Source: Planctomycetota bacterium (GTDB lineage Bacteria; Planctomycetota; Planctomycetia; Planctomycetales; Planctomycetaceae). From it: a DNA stretch of 64,000 bases. Shown piece after piece: positions 39,089-47,236 of this stretch. The translations under genes were made by a program, and so were the position numbers. The DNA is taken from contig JACTNB010000027.1 of assembly GCA_014584345.1 (NCBI GenBank), positions 52,871 to 116,870 of the forward strand, in the 5' to 3' direction. Numbering within the stretch: the first letter of the stretch is position 1; each line of letters begins with the position of its first letter. A model generated the notes under the pieces. That model was not told where the DNA came from, made no database searches, and was given only the letters and a program-made list of their open reading frames with translations.

Positions 39089-40627
39089 ATGTTTAACAAA
39101 TTCAAAAAGAACTGGAAGAACTGGAAGCCGGCTCTGAAGCAGATGGCGTTGTCCACGCTGGTTGTTCTGGGAGCCATGGCCTCCCAGTTACTGGCACAGG
39201 AAAACCATACTGCCGACCTCCGCCCGGAAGCGGTTCAACAGCGAATCAGCTACCGTGTCAACGATGAAAAACTGCGACAGTTCATCGGGAGCACCAGCGA
39301 CACCCAGTTGCGGGCCTTGTTTCTGGAAGTGTCCCAGTTAGTCGATTCGCGGCATGTTGCCCCGACGAACTACCAGGATCGGACTCGGCACGCCTTGAAT
39401 CACATGGCCGAGGCGCTCGAGAATCCTGAATGGTTGCGGGTGAATGGCGTGAAGGCCAGCCAGGATACACTGGATCGGGCACGAGCGGAATTACGGCGGA
39501 TGGCGACGGAACACACTGTCAAATCCGCCCAGGAAGCTGCCCAGATGATGAGTTGGACAATGTACCAGTTGGCGGGTGGTGTCGGCGTGAACCCGGCCGT
39601 TCTGGGGATGGAGTTTCTCCAGGGGAATATCGATTCCCTGGATAAATACTCCGCTTTCAATCCGAATGTTCAGGTGTCGGCTCCCCGGGCCGATCTGAAA
39701 TCCCGCGAGGAACTGGTGGGGATTGGCGTGGAAATGAAGAAGCACGACCAGGGAGCCTTCGTGGTCCGCCCGGTGCAGGGAAGTCCCGCGGAAAAAGCGG
39801 GAGTGCAACGGGGCGATATCATACTCAGCATCAATGGCACCAAAACCGAAAGCCTGGATCTGAATGAAATCGCGAATTTGATCTCGGGACCAAGCGGCTC
39901 GCCCGTCTTGTTGAAGGTGTTGCGGAACGAGAAGGAAGTGGTGATTCACGTCGTCCGCGGGAAGCTGGTTCTGGAGTCCGTCTCCGAAGTGCGGATCATC
40001 GATTCCGCCAGCGGAACCGGCTACATCCGGGTGGATCAGTTTGCCGATCAAACGGCCAAGCAGTTGGAAGCCGCCTTGTGGAAACTGCACAATCAGGGAA
40101 TGAAATCCCTGGTGCTCGATTTCCGAGGCAACCCGGGGGGATTGTTGAACGTGTGTGTCGAAATGGTCGATATGTTTCTGCCTGCCGGGACGATCGTGAC
40201 CACTCGCGGACGGAACTATGGAGACAATACCTCCGAAACCGCCAAGTTCGCGAAAACCTGGAGAGTTCCCCTGGTGGTGCTGGTGGATGAAAACTCGGCC
40301 TCGGCCAGTGAAATCTTTGCCGCCGCCATTCAGGACAACAAGCGGGGGATCGTGGTGGGACGTAAGAGTTATGGCAAGGGGACCGTGCAAAGTCATCTGC
40401 CCCTGCGTACGGTTTCCGGAAACCTGAAGTTGACCACGGCCAAGTTCTACTCTCCCAATGGTCGGGAAATGGCCGGACAGGGAGTGACCCCGGATGTAAT
40501 CGTCGAAAAAACCACCGAGTTCACCTCGGTCGATGCCGATCTTCGCAAAGCGCTGGAACTGATCACCAACGGACAGCCGCAACAGGTTGTCAACGAGTTG
40601 ACCAGGAACAAAATGCCGAGTGCCTGA
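39089..40627 (+). CDS. S41 family carboxy-terminal processing protease with PDZ domain
   Basis: This 512-residue periplasmic protease has a signal peptide with a basic N-terminal stretch (MFNKFKKNWKNWKPALKQ) and cut near LLAQE. The PDZ domain is at about residues 205-290 (GIGVEMKKHD...GSPAEKAGVQRGDIILSINGTKT). In the S41 catalytic domain the nucleophile Ser lies in DENSASASEIFAAAI and the general-base Lys in GRKSYGKGTVQ. SYGKGTVQ and RGNPGGLLN are intact, so it should be active. CtpA-like proteins cut cell-wall enzymes or misfolded proteins. The first 150 residues form a helical extension. A sigma-54 promoter lies upstream and a terminator follows. Confidence 0.93.
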   Translation: MFNKFKKNWKNWKPALKQMALSTLVVLGAMASQLLAQENHTADLRPEAVQQRISYRVNDEKLRQFIGSTSDTQLRALFLEVSQLVDSRHVAPTNYQDRTRHALNHMAEALENPEWLRVNGVKASQDTLDRARAELRRMATEHTVKSAQEAAQMMSWTMYQLAGGVGVNPAVLGMEFLQGNIDSLDKYSAFNPNVQVSAPRADLKSREELVGIGVEMKKHDQGAFVVRPVQGSPAEKAGVQRGDIILSINGTKTESLDLNEIANLISGPSGSPVLLKVLRNEKEVVIHVVRGKLVLESVSEVRIIDSASGTGYIRVDQFADQTAKQLEAALWKLHNQGMKSLVLDFRGNPGGLLNVCVEMVDMFLPAGTIVTTRGRNYGDNTSETAKFAKTWRVPLVVLVDENSASASEIFAAAIQDNKRGIVVGRKSYGKGTVQSHLPLRTVSGNLKLTTAKFYSPNGREMAGQGVTPDVIVEKTTEFTSVDADLRKALELITNGQPQQVVNELTRNKMPSA

Positions 40628-40710
40628 TCCAACATCAAACTTTCGAACCGATTCCGAATGCCAGAAACAAGAAGCACAACTGACGGATTGACACCCTGGT
40701 GTTCGCAACC

Positions 40711-40746
40711 GACCGGCGGCCCGATTCTTCGAGCCGCCGGTTTTTC
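40711..40746 (+). terminator. Rho-independent terminator after the S41 protease gene
   Basis: ACCGGCGGC (40712-40720) pairs with GCCGCCGGT (40733-40741) and runs into TTTTTT. Confidence 0.92.
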
Positions 40747-40799
40747 GTTGTTGGAAAGTCCGCGGCGGAATTCATACAGACGGGGCATTTCTAACCCAC

Positions 40800-41033
40800 A
40801 TTTCTCATACAGTTGCCAATGCAGTGACTTATGTCTCGAAAGTGCCTGGAAAACTAGCCGCGCCCGCCAGGCAGCGAGCCAAGCGGGCGGTTTCTCAAGG
40901 AACACTCCCTGGATACAACATCAATTATGGCAAAGTATTGCGATATGCCGAGCCCCAACCTGACCCGCTGCCTGACGGGCGCGGCTAGTTCGTCGAAGTC
41001 AGCAATCCTGTTTTATTGACCCGGGTGAGAAAT
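40800..41033. repeat. Dispersed inverted-repeat element, copy C (most complete)
   Basis: The outer ends are ATTTCTCA (40800-40807) and TGAGAAAT (41026-41033), an inverted pair. Inside them lie AACTAGCCGCGCCCGCCAGG (from 40853) and CCTGACGGGCGCGGCTAGTT near 40990, again inverted. The unit is about 234 bases long. It holds ATTGCGATATGCCG (40937-40950) as in copy A and the 20-mer shared with copy B, inverted, at 40998-41017. No open frame of note lies inside. Confidence 0.85.
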
Positions 41034-41063
41034 CCGGGCTATATGACCGCCAGAATTTCCCGT

Positions 41064-41615
41064 CTATTTCCCTTTCCCGTAGAGCATCACAACATAGACG
41101 CGTTTACGCTCGTCACTGACCAGCACCGCAATCCCACAGTCCGTGCTCATGGGAGACAGCAGATTCTGATTGTGCCCAGCCGATGTCTGCCAGCTTTTCA
41201 ATGTGGCCTCGGCCAGGTCCCGGGACGAGTTTTCCAGGTAACCCTGACGAAAATAGATGTTTTCCGCCAGAAAGCTCCAGTTGTACCCTGCCTCTGTCGC
41301 ACGTTCCGTGTGGGTGGTTCCGCCAGCATTGTGGCTGAAAACTCCTGTTCTCAGCATCGTTTGGGCATGTTGCTGGCACGCTTGCGTCAAGGCAGTGTTC
41401 CCCTGCAGTTCAGGGAGTTTCTGCTGACGGCGGTAGTTGTTTGTCAACTCCAGCAATAACCGCTCCGCTTCATCTCCCACTTTTGTGGTTGTATACTTCG
41501 TTTCCGGGAGTTGTTTCGATTCGTTTTCCGCCGCGATCACAGCCCCGCTTCCCATTCCCAGCAAGCCGATCACGAAGACGTATTCCAGCCCATAAAGCCT
41601 CGGCCAAGTGTGCAT
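41064..41615 (-). CDS. CAP-domain (SCP-like) secreted protein
   Basis: A protein of about 183 residues with an N-terminal hydrophobic segment (YVFVIGLLGMGSGAVIA) for export. The CAP domain follows: LTNNYRRQQKLPELQGNTALTQACQQHAQTML, FSHNAGGTTHTERATEAGYNWSFLAENIYF, WQTSAGHNQNLLSPMSTDCGIAVLV. His and Glu residues in HTERA...AENI and GHNQN are those of the conserved CAP cavity. Bacterial members are secreted with poorly known targets. An in-frame ATG at 41642 is the other start candidate; AAGGA lies 13 bases before 41615. Confidence 0.85.
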   Translation of the reverse strand: MHTWPRLYGLEYVFVIGLLGMGSGAVIAAENESKQLPETKYTTTKVGDEAERLLLELTNNYRRQQKLPELQGNTALTQACQQHAQTMLRTGVFSHNAGGTTHTERATEAGYNWSFLAENIYFRQGYLENSSRDLAEATLKSWQTSAGHNQNLLSPMSTDCGIAVLVSDERKRVYVVMLYGKGK

Positions 41616-41888
41616 GTGCGTTAGTGTTTCCTTGAAAGGCATGTGTGGTGGTCCGATGGAAACCATCGTTTCCGCATGCAGGCGGAAAGTCAAATTACCA
41701 GTGGAGGCAAGTGCTTATCTCGATACTGCTCTCCTGGACCAGGATCTTCCGACCGACCTTTCCCGCATCTTCCCCTTCACGCTTTCCGCTCTGGCTCGAA
41801 CCTTCTACAATGCCTGTTTGTGAAATCGTCCCGGGGCAGATTGGGTCGCGATGACGGGACGAAGTGAATTGGGCAGGCGACCGAGGCG

Positions 41889-44885
41889 ATGGTGGGATTG
41901 AATCGAGAAGTCAACTTGGAAGACACGATTGAAGCGGAAGTACAGCGACTGGGCCGCGCTGCCTGGGGAAAGCTGTCCCATCGTAGACCGACCCTGTTCG
42001 ATCCCCGCTGGCTGGAGGATCGCATTCTGGCCTGGGCCATGGCCGACGAAGCCATCAAGGTGCAGATGTTTCGCTTTGTCGATGTCTTGCCGATGCTTCG
42101 TGATCATGAAGCGATCAATCGGCATTTGCACGAGTACTTCGAGGATGTCAAATCGCATCTTCCCTGGGCGGCTCGGCTCGCGTTGCATGTGACCGACGGC
42201 AACCGCGTTCTGGGGCGTGCGTTAGCCGTCAACGCCCGCAAAAATGCCCTGCGCATGGCGGAGCGGTTTATCGCGGGGGAGAATCTCGAACAGGTCACGA
42301 AGTCGGTCCTGAAAATCCGGAACGCGGGGTTTGCCTTCACGCTCGATTTGCTCGGAGAAGCGGTCCTCAGCGAAAGCGAGGCCGACCATTACGCCCAAGC
42401 CTATCGCGAATTGCTACAGACACTCACACCCCAAGTGAACAGGCTGCCAGAATCGGCCCAGGTGGATGCCAACCATCTGGGGGCCATTCCGCGAATGAAT
42501 ATCTCGCTGAAACTTTCCTCGCTCGATTGCCACTTCAATCCTGCCGATCCAGAGGGGACGGCCCGCAGAGTGCTCCCCAGGTTACGTTCCATCCTGCGGG
42601 AGGCCCGTGAACAAGGGGCTTTTGTCAATATCGACATGGAGCAGTACGCATTCAAGAATCTGACGTACGAACTGTTCCAGCGCGTGATGCTGGAACCCGA
42701 GTTCCGCGACTTTCCCGACGTGGGCATCGTCTGCCAGGCGTATTTGAAGGAAGCCGAGACTGATCTGACGCGACTCCTGGAATGGGTCCGCGAACGGGGC
42801 ACTCCCGTCTCGGTACGCCTGGTGAAGGGGGCTTACTGGGATTACGAAACGGTCCTGGCCGGGCTTCGGAACTGGCCTGTTCCGGTCTTTGAAAGAAAAG
42901 CGGAAACCGACGCCAACTTCGAAAAACTGACCCTCTTTCTCCTGAAGCATTACGACTGGCTCGCCCCGGCATTCGCCAGCCACAATCTCCGCAGCCTGTC
43001 TCATGCACTCGCTGCGGCCCGCGATTTGAAAGTCCCGCGCGATGCCTTCGAATTGCAAGTGTTGCATGGCATGGGGCAGGATCAGGCCCAGGTTTTTGCG
43101 GAGCAGGGGTATCGCGTTCGCGTCTATGCTCCCTTTGGCGAGTTGCTGCCCGGCATGGCTTACCTGGTGCGGCGTTTGCTGGAAAACACATCCAACGATT
43201 CCTTCCTGCGTCAATCCTGCCAGGAAAATCAATCCCTCGAGGAACTGCTGATGAATCCCCTGCAGGCTGTCACCCGTTCCGATGCCGCGACGGCATCTCG
43301 TCCTGAACTCCCTTTTGTCAACGAACCCGCGACAGATTTCAGTCAAGCGGAAAACAGGGCCGCCATGCAGACCGCTCTCGAAGAAGTGCGTGAAAGGTGC
43401 GGTCTTGAATACCCCGTGCTCATTAGCGGGAAAATTTATGAAACTCGTCAGACGATGCTCTCGCGATCCCCTTCCCAGAACAGCCTGATCGTCGGTCGCG
43501 TCGCCTCGGCCACTCCCGAACTGGCCCAGGAAGCCATTCAGGCCGCGCGGCGGGCACTTCCCATGTGGAACACGGTCGATGCCGAACATCGCGCGGAATA
43601 TCTCGATCTCCTGGCCTGCGAAATCCGGCACCGTCGGTTCGAGCTCGCCGCCTGGATGGTCTTCGAATCGGGCAAACCTTGGCGCGATGCCGACGCAGAC
43701 GTCGCCGAGGCTATTGACTTCTGCTGTTATTATGCCGAACAGATGCGACGCATGGATCAAAGCCTCGATACCAATCTGCCCGGAGAGGAAAACCAGTATG
43801 CCTATCGACCACGCGGCGTCGCGGTTGTGATCGCACCCTGGAACTTTCCCCTGGCCATTCTCACGGGAATGACCGTCGCTGCCCTCGTCACGGGCAATAC
43901 CGTTGTCATGAAACCGGCCGAACAGTCCCCCGTGATCGCCGCCAAACTGATGGAAATGTTCCGCTCGATCGGCCTGCCCGATGGTGTGGTTAATTATCTG
44001 CCCGGAGTCGGCGAGGAAATTGGCCCCGAATTGGTTGGCAGCCCCGAGGTTGATCTCGTCGTCTTCACAGGCTCGCGCGAAGTGGGGTTGGAAATTAACC
44101 AGCGGGCCGCCGAAACCGGCTCGAACCATCAGTCGATAAAAAAGGTCATCGCCGAACTGGGAGGCAAGAACGCTATTATCATTGATGACGATGCCGATCT
44201 TGACGAAGCCGTGACTGGCGTGCTCGAAAGTGCGTTTGGCTATTCCGGCCAGAAATGTTCCGCCTGCTCACGCGTGATCGTGCTCGACAAAATCCAGGCC
44301 GATTTTTCCGCGCGACTCAAGGCCGCAGTGGAATCCCTCCGCATTGGCCCGGCCGATGATCCGGGGACACAGGTTGGTCCCGTGATTGATGCGGAGGCAC
44401 GCGAGCGGATTCAGCAGGCGATTGAACTGGCCCTCGAGGAAGAAACCGAATTGCTCGTGGCCTGCAAGCTCGAGGACTCGCTGCGGCAGGCGGGAAACTT
44501 TGTCGCGCCCCACGTCTTCACGAATGTCTCGCCCCGTTCACGACTGGCGCAGACGGAACTCTTTGGCCCTGTGCTCGCTCTTATCAAGGCCCGCGATTTC
44601 GGCGAGGCCCTGAAAATTGCCAATGACACCGACTACGCCTTGACCGGCGGGGTGTATAGTCGCAGTCCCGTAAACCTGCAACGGGCGCGCCGCGAGTTTC
44701 TCGTGGGAAATCTCTATCTAAACCGCCCCTGCACGGGAGCCCTGGTGCATCGCCAACCCTTTGGTGGCTTCCGCATGTCCGGCATAGGCTCGAAGGCGGG
44801 GGGATGCGATTACCTCCACCAGTTCCTCATTCCGGTCAATATTACAGAAAACACTCTCCGACGTGGTTTCGCTCCGCAAGACTAA
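41889..44885 (+). CDS. putA: Bifunctional proline dehydrogenase / L-glutamate-gamma-semialdehyde dehydrogenase
   Basis: PutA oxidises proline to glutamate in two steps. Residues 1-470 form the FAD-binding proline dehydrogenase barrel (MNISLKLSSLD, VNIDMEQYAFKN, VSVRLVKGAYWDYE, FASHNLRSL, GEL-LPGMAYLVRRLLEN). Residues 520-998 form the aldehyde dehydrogenase, with the catalytic Cys in GYSGQKCSACSRV, the Glu in IAELGGKNAII and FTGSREVGLEI. At 998 residues it lacks the N-terminal ribbon-helix-helix DNA-binding domain and the C-terminal domain of long PutA forms, so it is a short (type A) enzyme without repressor function. The ATG at 41889 has GAGGCG upstream. Confidence 0.96.
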   Translation: MVGLNREVNLEDTIEAEVQRLGRAAWGKLSHRRPTLFDPRWLEDRILAWAMADEAIKVQMFRFVDVLPMLRDHEAINRHLHEYFEDVKSHLPWAARLALHVTDGNRVLGRALAVNARKNALRMAERFIAGENLEQVTKSVLKIRNAGFAFTLDLLGEAVLSESEADHYAQAYRELLQTLTPQVNRLPESAQVDANHLGAIPRMNISLKLSSLDCHFNPADPEGTARRVLPRLRSILREAREQGAFVNIDMEQYAFKNLTYELFQRVMLEPEFRDFPDVGIVCQAYLKEAETDLTRLLEWVRERGTPVSVRLVKGAYWDYETVLAGLRNWPVPVFERKAETDANFEKLTLFLLKHYDWLAPAFASHNLRSLSHALAAARDLKVPRDAFELQVLHGMGQDQAQVFAEQGYRVRVYAPFGELLPGMAYLVRRLLENTSNDSFLRQSCQENQSLEELLMNPLQAVTRSDAATASRPELPFVNEPATDFSQAENRAAMQTALEEVRERCGLEYPVLISGKIYETRQTMLSRSPSQNSLIVGRVASATPELAQEAIQAARRALPMWNTVDAEHRAEYLDLLACEIRHRRFELAAWMVFESGKPWRDADADVAEAIDFCCYYAEQMRRMDQSLDTNLPGEENQYAYRPRGVAVVIAPWNFPLAILTGMTVAALVTGNTVVMKPAEQSPVIAAKLMEMFRSIGLPDGVVNYLPGVGEEIGPELVGSPEVDLVVFTGSREVGLEINQRAAETGSNHQSIKKVIAELGGKNAIIIDDDADLDEAVTGVLESAFGYSGQKCSACSRVIVLDKIQADFSARLKAAVESLRIGPADDPGTQVGPVIDAEARERIQQAIELALEEETELLVACKLEDSLRQAGNFVAPHVFTNVSPRSRLAQTELFGPVLALIKARDFGEALKIANDTDYALTGGVYSRSPVNLQRARREFLVGNLYLNRPCTGALVHRQPFGGFRMSGIGSKAGGCDYLHQFLIPVNITENTLRRGFAPQD

Positions 44886-45207
44886 GCCGGATTTCTCACA
44901 CGGTTACCAATGCGGTAAATTTTGTCGCGAAAGTGCCTGAAAAACTGCCGCGCCCGTCGGGTCGAGTTGATATTTTGTGTGCCACGGCTGACACAGCCGT
45001 GGCACACAACAATGCGTAAATTCAACACTCCCGCCAGGAAGCGGGCCACGTGCGGGCCGCAAGCAGCGCGTCGTAATCCACGATAGTGGACTCCACGCGG
45101 GGCGATTGATTGCGAGTTGCTACACCGGCTAGTTTGCGCGAACGCGTCCCGGCTTTACTCATATCGAAGGCTCGGATCCCCAGGGCGCGAGGCTCGTTGT
45201 GCTCGCA
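44886..45207. repeat. Degenerate inverted-repeat element and a perfect palindrome
   Basis: ATTTCTCACACGGTTACCAA (from 44891) followed by CGCGAAAGTGCCTGAAAAACT and GCCGCGCCCGTCGGG copies the left end of the element at 40.8 kb. A GGAAGCGGGCCACG fragment follows at about 45039. Inserted between them is GTGCCACGGCTG (44979-44990), ACA, then its exact complement to 45005, a 12-bp hairpin also found near 63.3 and 63.8 kb. No gene is seen. Confidence 0.7.
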
Positions 45208-45621
45208 CTATTCCTTCAGATCGAATGAAAAAAGATTCTTGCCGCGGATCACTTCCGCAACCAGGGGCGTGGTCGCTTCGCTGCGATACGCTTGGGGAAT
45301 CCTGGTATCGTCCGGAACGGGAGCAGCACTTGGAGTTTCTCCAGGCTCCGGGGACTTCGGCGTGATAAAGACGCGATATGTGCCCACTTCCACATTCGAA
45401 ATCGAGAGTTGGCCCTTGTCGTCGAGTTCTCCTCCCGCTGCTTTTCCCGAACCGGGGATCGTCATTTGCACCGATACGCCCGCCAGCGGATCTCCTCCAT
45501 GACTGATGGCAATTTCCACCGATCCCGTGACGCGATCCGAACCTGGCGTACCCCCGCAACCCGCCATCAGACATAGCAGCAGGGAGGAGAGCAGCATTTT
45601 TGCCAGCACGTGGCTTAACAT
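45208..45621 (-). CDS. Small lipoprotein with carboxypeptidase-regulatory-like domain
   Basis: The 137-residue protein has a lipoprotein signal (LLLCLMAGC, Cys near residue 22). One beta-sandwich domain follows: VTGSVEIAISHGGDPLAGVSVQMTIPG, GELDDKGQLSISNVEVGTYRVFITP. Like the lipoprotein at 12 kb it follows a DUF1559 gene on the same strand (156 bases apart), but the two share pattern and little sequence. Two ATGs (45621, 45597) are possible; the second gives a shorter leader. Function is unknown. Confidence 0.75.
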   Translation of the reverse strand: MLSHVLAKMLLSSLLLCLMAGCGGTPGSDRVTGSVEIAISHGGDPLAGVSVQMTIPGSGKAAGGELDDKGQLSISNVEVGTYRVFITPKSPEPGETPSAAPVPDDTRIPQAYRSEATTPLVAEVIRGKNLFSFDLKE

Positions 45622-45777
45622 GGTAAAGGCACCGTTTTTCGCTAAAAAGTTCCCATAATCATCCTGGAGCAGCGCCTGTGGACCAGGCTGCGGCCCAGGT
45701 TATCCACTCTGAAATGTGTGCCCGACGCAGCTGCCCCCACCTGTTGCCGGGGATTGCCACGCGCGGGAATTTCCGTG

Positions 45778-46761
45778 TCAGAATTCTCCAATCACCTGCC
45801 CATCGCCACGGGCACACAACTGAGTCAGCGTGGTGAAGTTGGCATTTTCGGAGACAAATCGTACGGCACCATCGGAGAGTACGACCTGAATTCCTCCCTT
45901 ATGATAGGAATTCAAAATCGTGTTCCCATCGTAGGTATTGTTCGCACTATCGGGGGCACCGGAGGCCCAACTACTGTTGATGGCATGCTTCAGGGTAGTC
46001 GTGCCACTCCCCCAGTAATCGTCGGAACCGGATACCGCCGAGGGTTTTGCCAAAAAAGGCGTGCCATGCCAGCCACCGTAATAGTTGGCGCGGATATCCG
46101 TGTTGTTCACCAGGCCCGATTGCTCCGCCACAATAATCGTATTCGATGTCCCATCGGTGATATCTCGCATCTTGGTCTTGGTGTTGTACGCCAACAGACC
46201 GTTGTCGCAGTATGTATTACTGCCATAACGCGTCGAGGATCCGCACCCACCGGACCCTCCCGGCGAGGGGGTGGCCCCGGCAATGCCGACGTAATCGATT
46301 TTCATTCCTCCCTCGGTGTTGCCATCGGAGGTGCTTGCCATGGCGTGCGTGCTCGACGGACAGCGATACGTGGCGACACGCAACGTCCGCAGCACGACCA
46401 GGCCATCCGCCGTGTAGGTGCTGCCACGAAACAATGTTCCACCTCCATTAAAGGTCAGTTGATCGTACGCGGCCCCTTGTTCGAGAAAGGGGAGCAGGCC
46501 AACGCGCCAGTTCCCCTTGATATAGATCGCACCCACGGGGAACGTGGAATGGACGTCATGGTAATTATGCAGGGCCAGACCGACCTGCTTCAGATTGTTT
46601 TTGCAGGAGCTGCGCCGCGCCGCTTCGCGCGCCTGCTGCACGGCCGGTAACAGGAGAGCCACAAGAATGGCGATGATGGCGATGACCACCAGCAACTCAA
46701 TCAGAGTAAACCCCGATTTCACCGTTCCGGGAGTCTGTTGCTTGCTCGTTGCGGATACCAT
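45778..46761 (-). CDS. DUF1559 family pseudopilin-like protein
   Basis: This 327-residue protein has the leader GTVKSGFTLIELLVVIAIIAIL and the REAARRSSCKNNLKQVGLALHNYHD block. A body follows with 'YRCPSS' and 'MRDITDGTSNTIIVAEQSG'. The C-terminal H-x9-DG box is YHKGGIQVVLSDGAVRFVSEN. The ATG at 46761 has ACAGGAGGCG upstream and was preferred over the frame extension to 46812. The body of the protein differs clearly from the family member at 12.5 kb. It is paired with a lipoprotein gene downstream. Confidence 0.93.
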   Translation of the reverse strand: MVSATSKQQTPGTVKSGFTLIELLVVIAIIAILVALLLPAVQQAREAARRSSCKNNLKQVGLALHNYHDVHSTFPVGAIYIKGNWRVGLLPFLEQGAAYDQLTFNGGGTLFRGSTYTADGLVVLRTLRVATYRCPSSTHAMASTSDGNTEGGMKIDYVGIAGATPSPGGSGGCGSSTRYGSNTYCDNGLLAYNTKTKMRDITDGTSNTIIVAEQSGLVNNTDIRANYYGGWHGTPFLAKPSAVSGSDDYWGSGTTTLKHAINSSWASGAPDSANNTYDGNTILNSYHKGGIQVVLSDGAVRFVSENANFTTLTQLCARGDGQVIGEF

Positions 46762-47236
46762 GAACGCGCCTCCTGTTGATAAGGAAAATGAAAATCTGAC
46801 CACATCATACATCGCAAAGTTTTCAGTAATTTACAGTTTTATATCACTCTATAATATATCGATAAATCAAAAAGTTTCAATTCGACTGATGGGACTGACG
46901 AAAAATTCGGCAGGTTCGAGGCTTGTCTCGCGAATGGCATGCCAAGCATTCGAGGGGCCAGTTGCCACGCATCCCATTGGCAACGGGATTTGGCCTAATG
47001 TGCCTGTGTGAAAGTGCTTAGAGCGTTTCTCGGTCCATGCGTGAAAGCGCAACGCGAACACCTGTCATGTGCCGCACTCGACAGCAAGATGCTCCCCGTG
47101 CGAATACGGGCAGCACGATCGACCAGAAAACCGGCAGGCCGGAGCGGAGGCCAGCAGATAGCGACTTCACTCGCCGGGGATCGACGGACGGTAAATCCGA
47201 CGCCCGCCAGAACGTTCCTCCAGACTCGCTGCCGTT
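46762..47236. other. Intergenic region upstream of the second DUF1559 gene
   Basis: The 100 bases next to the DUF1559 start are distinctly AT-rich and should hold its promoter. TGGCATGCCA lies at 46935-46944. On the minus strand TTGGCATGCCATTCGC has the GG-N10-GC spacing of sigma-54 promoters, a weak candidate. No gene is seen in the remainder. Confidence 0.4.

Noticed and set aside
39491..40708. Minus-strand open frame of 405 codons across the S41 protease gene
   Set aside because: The protease domains are on the plus strand; the frame has no start site or match.
42582..44129. Minus-strand open frame of 515 codons inside putA
   Set aside because: It is the antisense shadow of a fully conserved putA.
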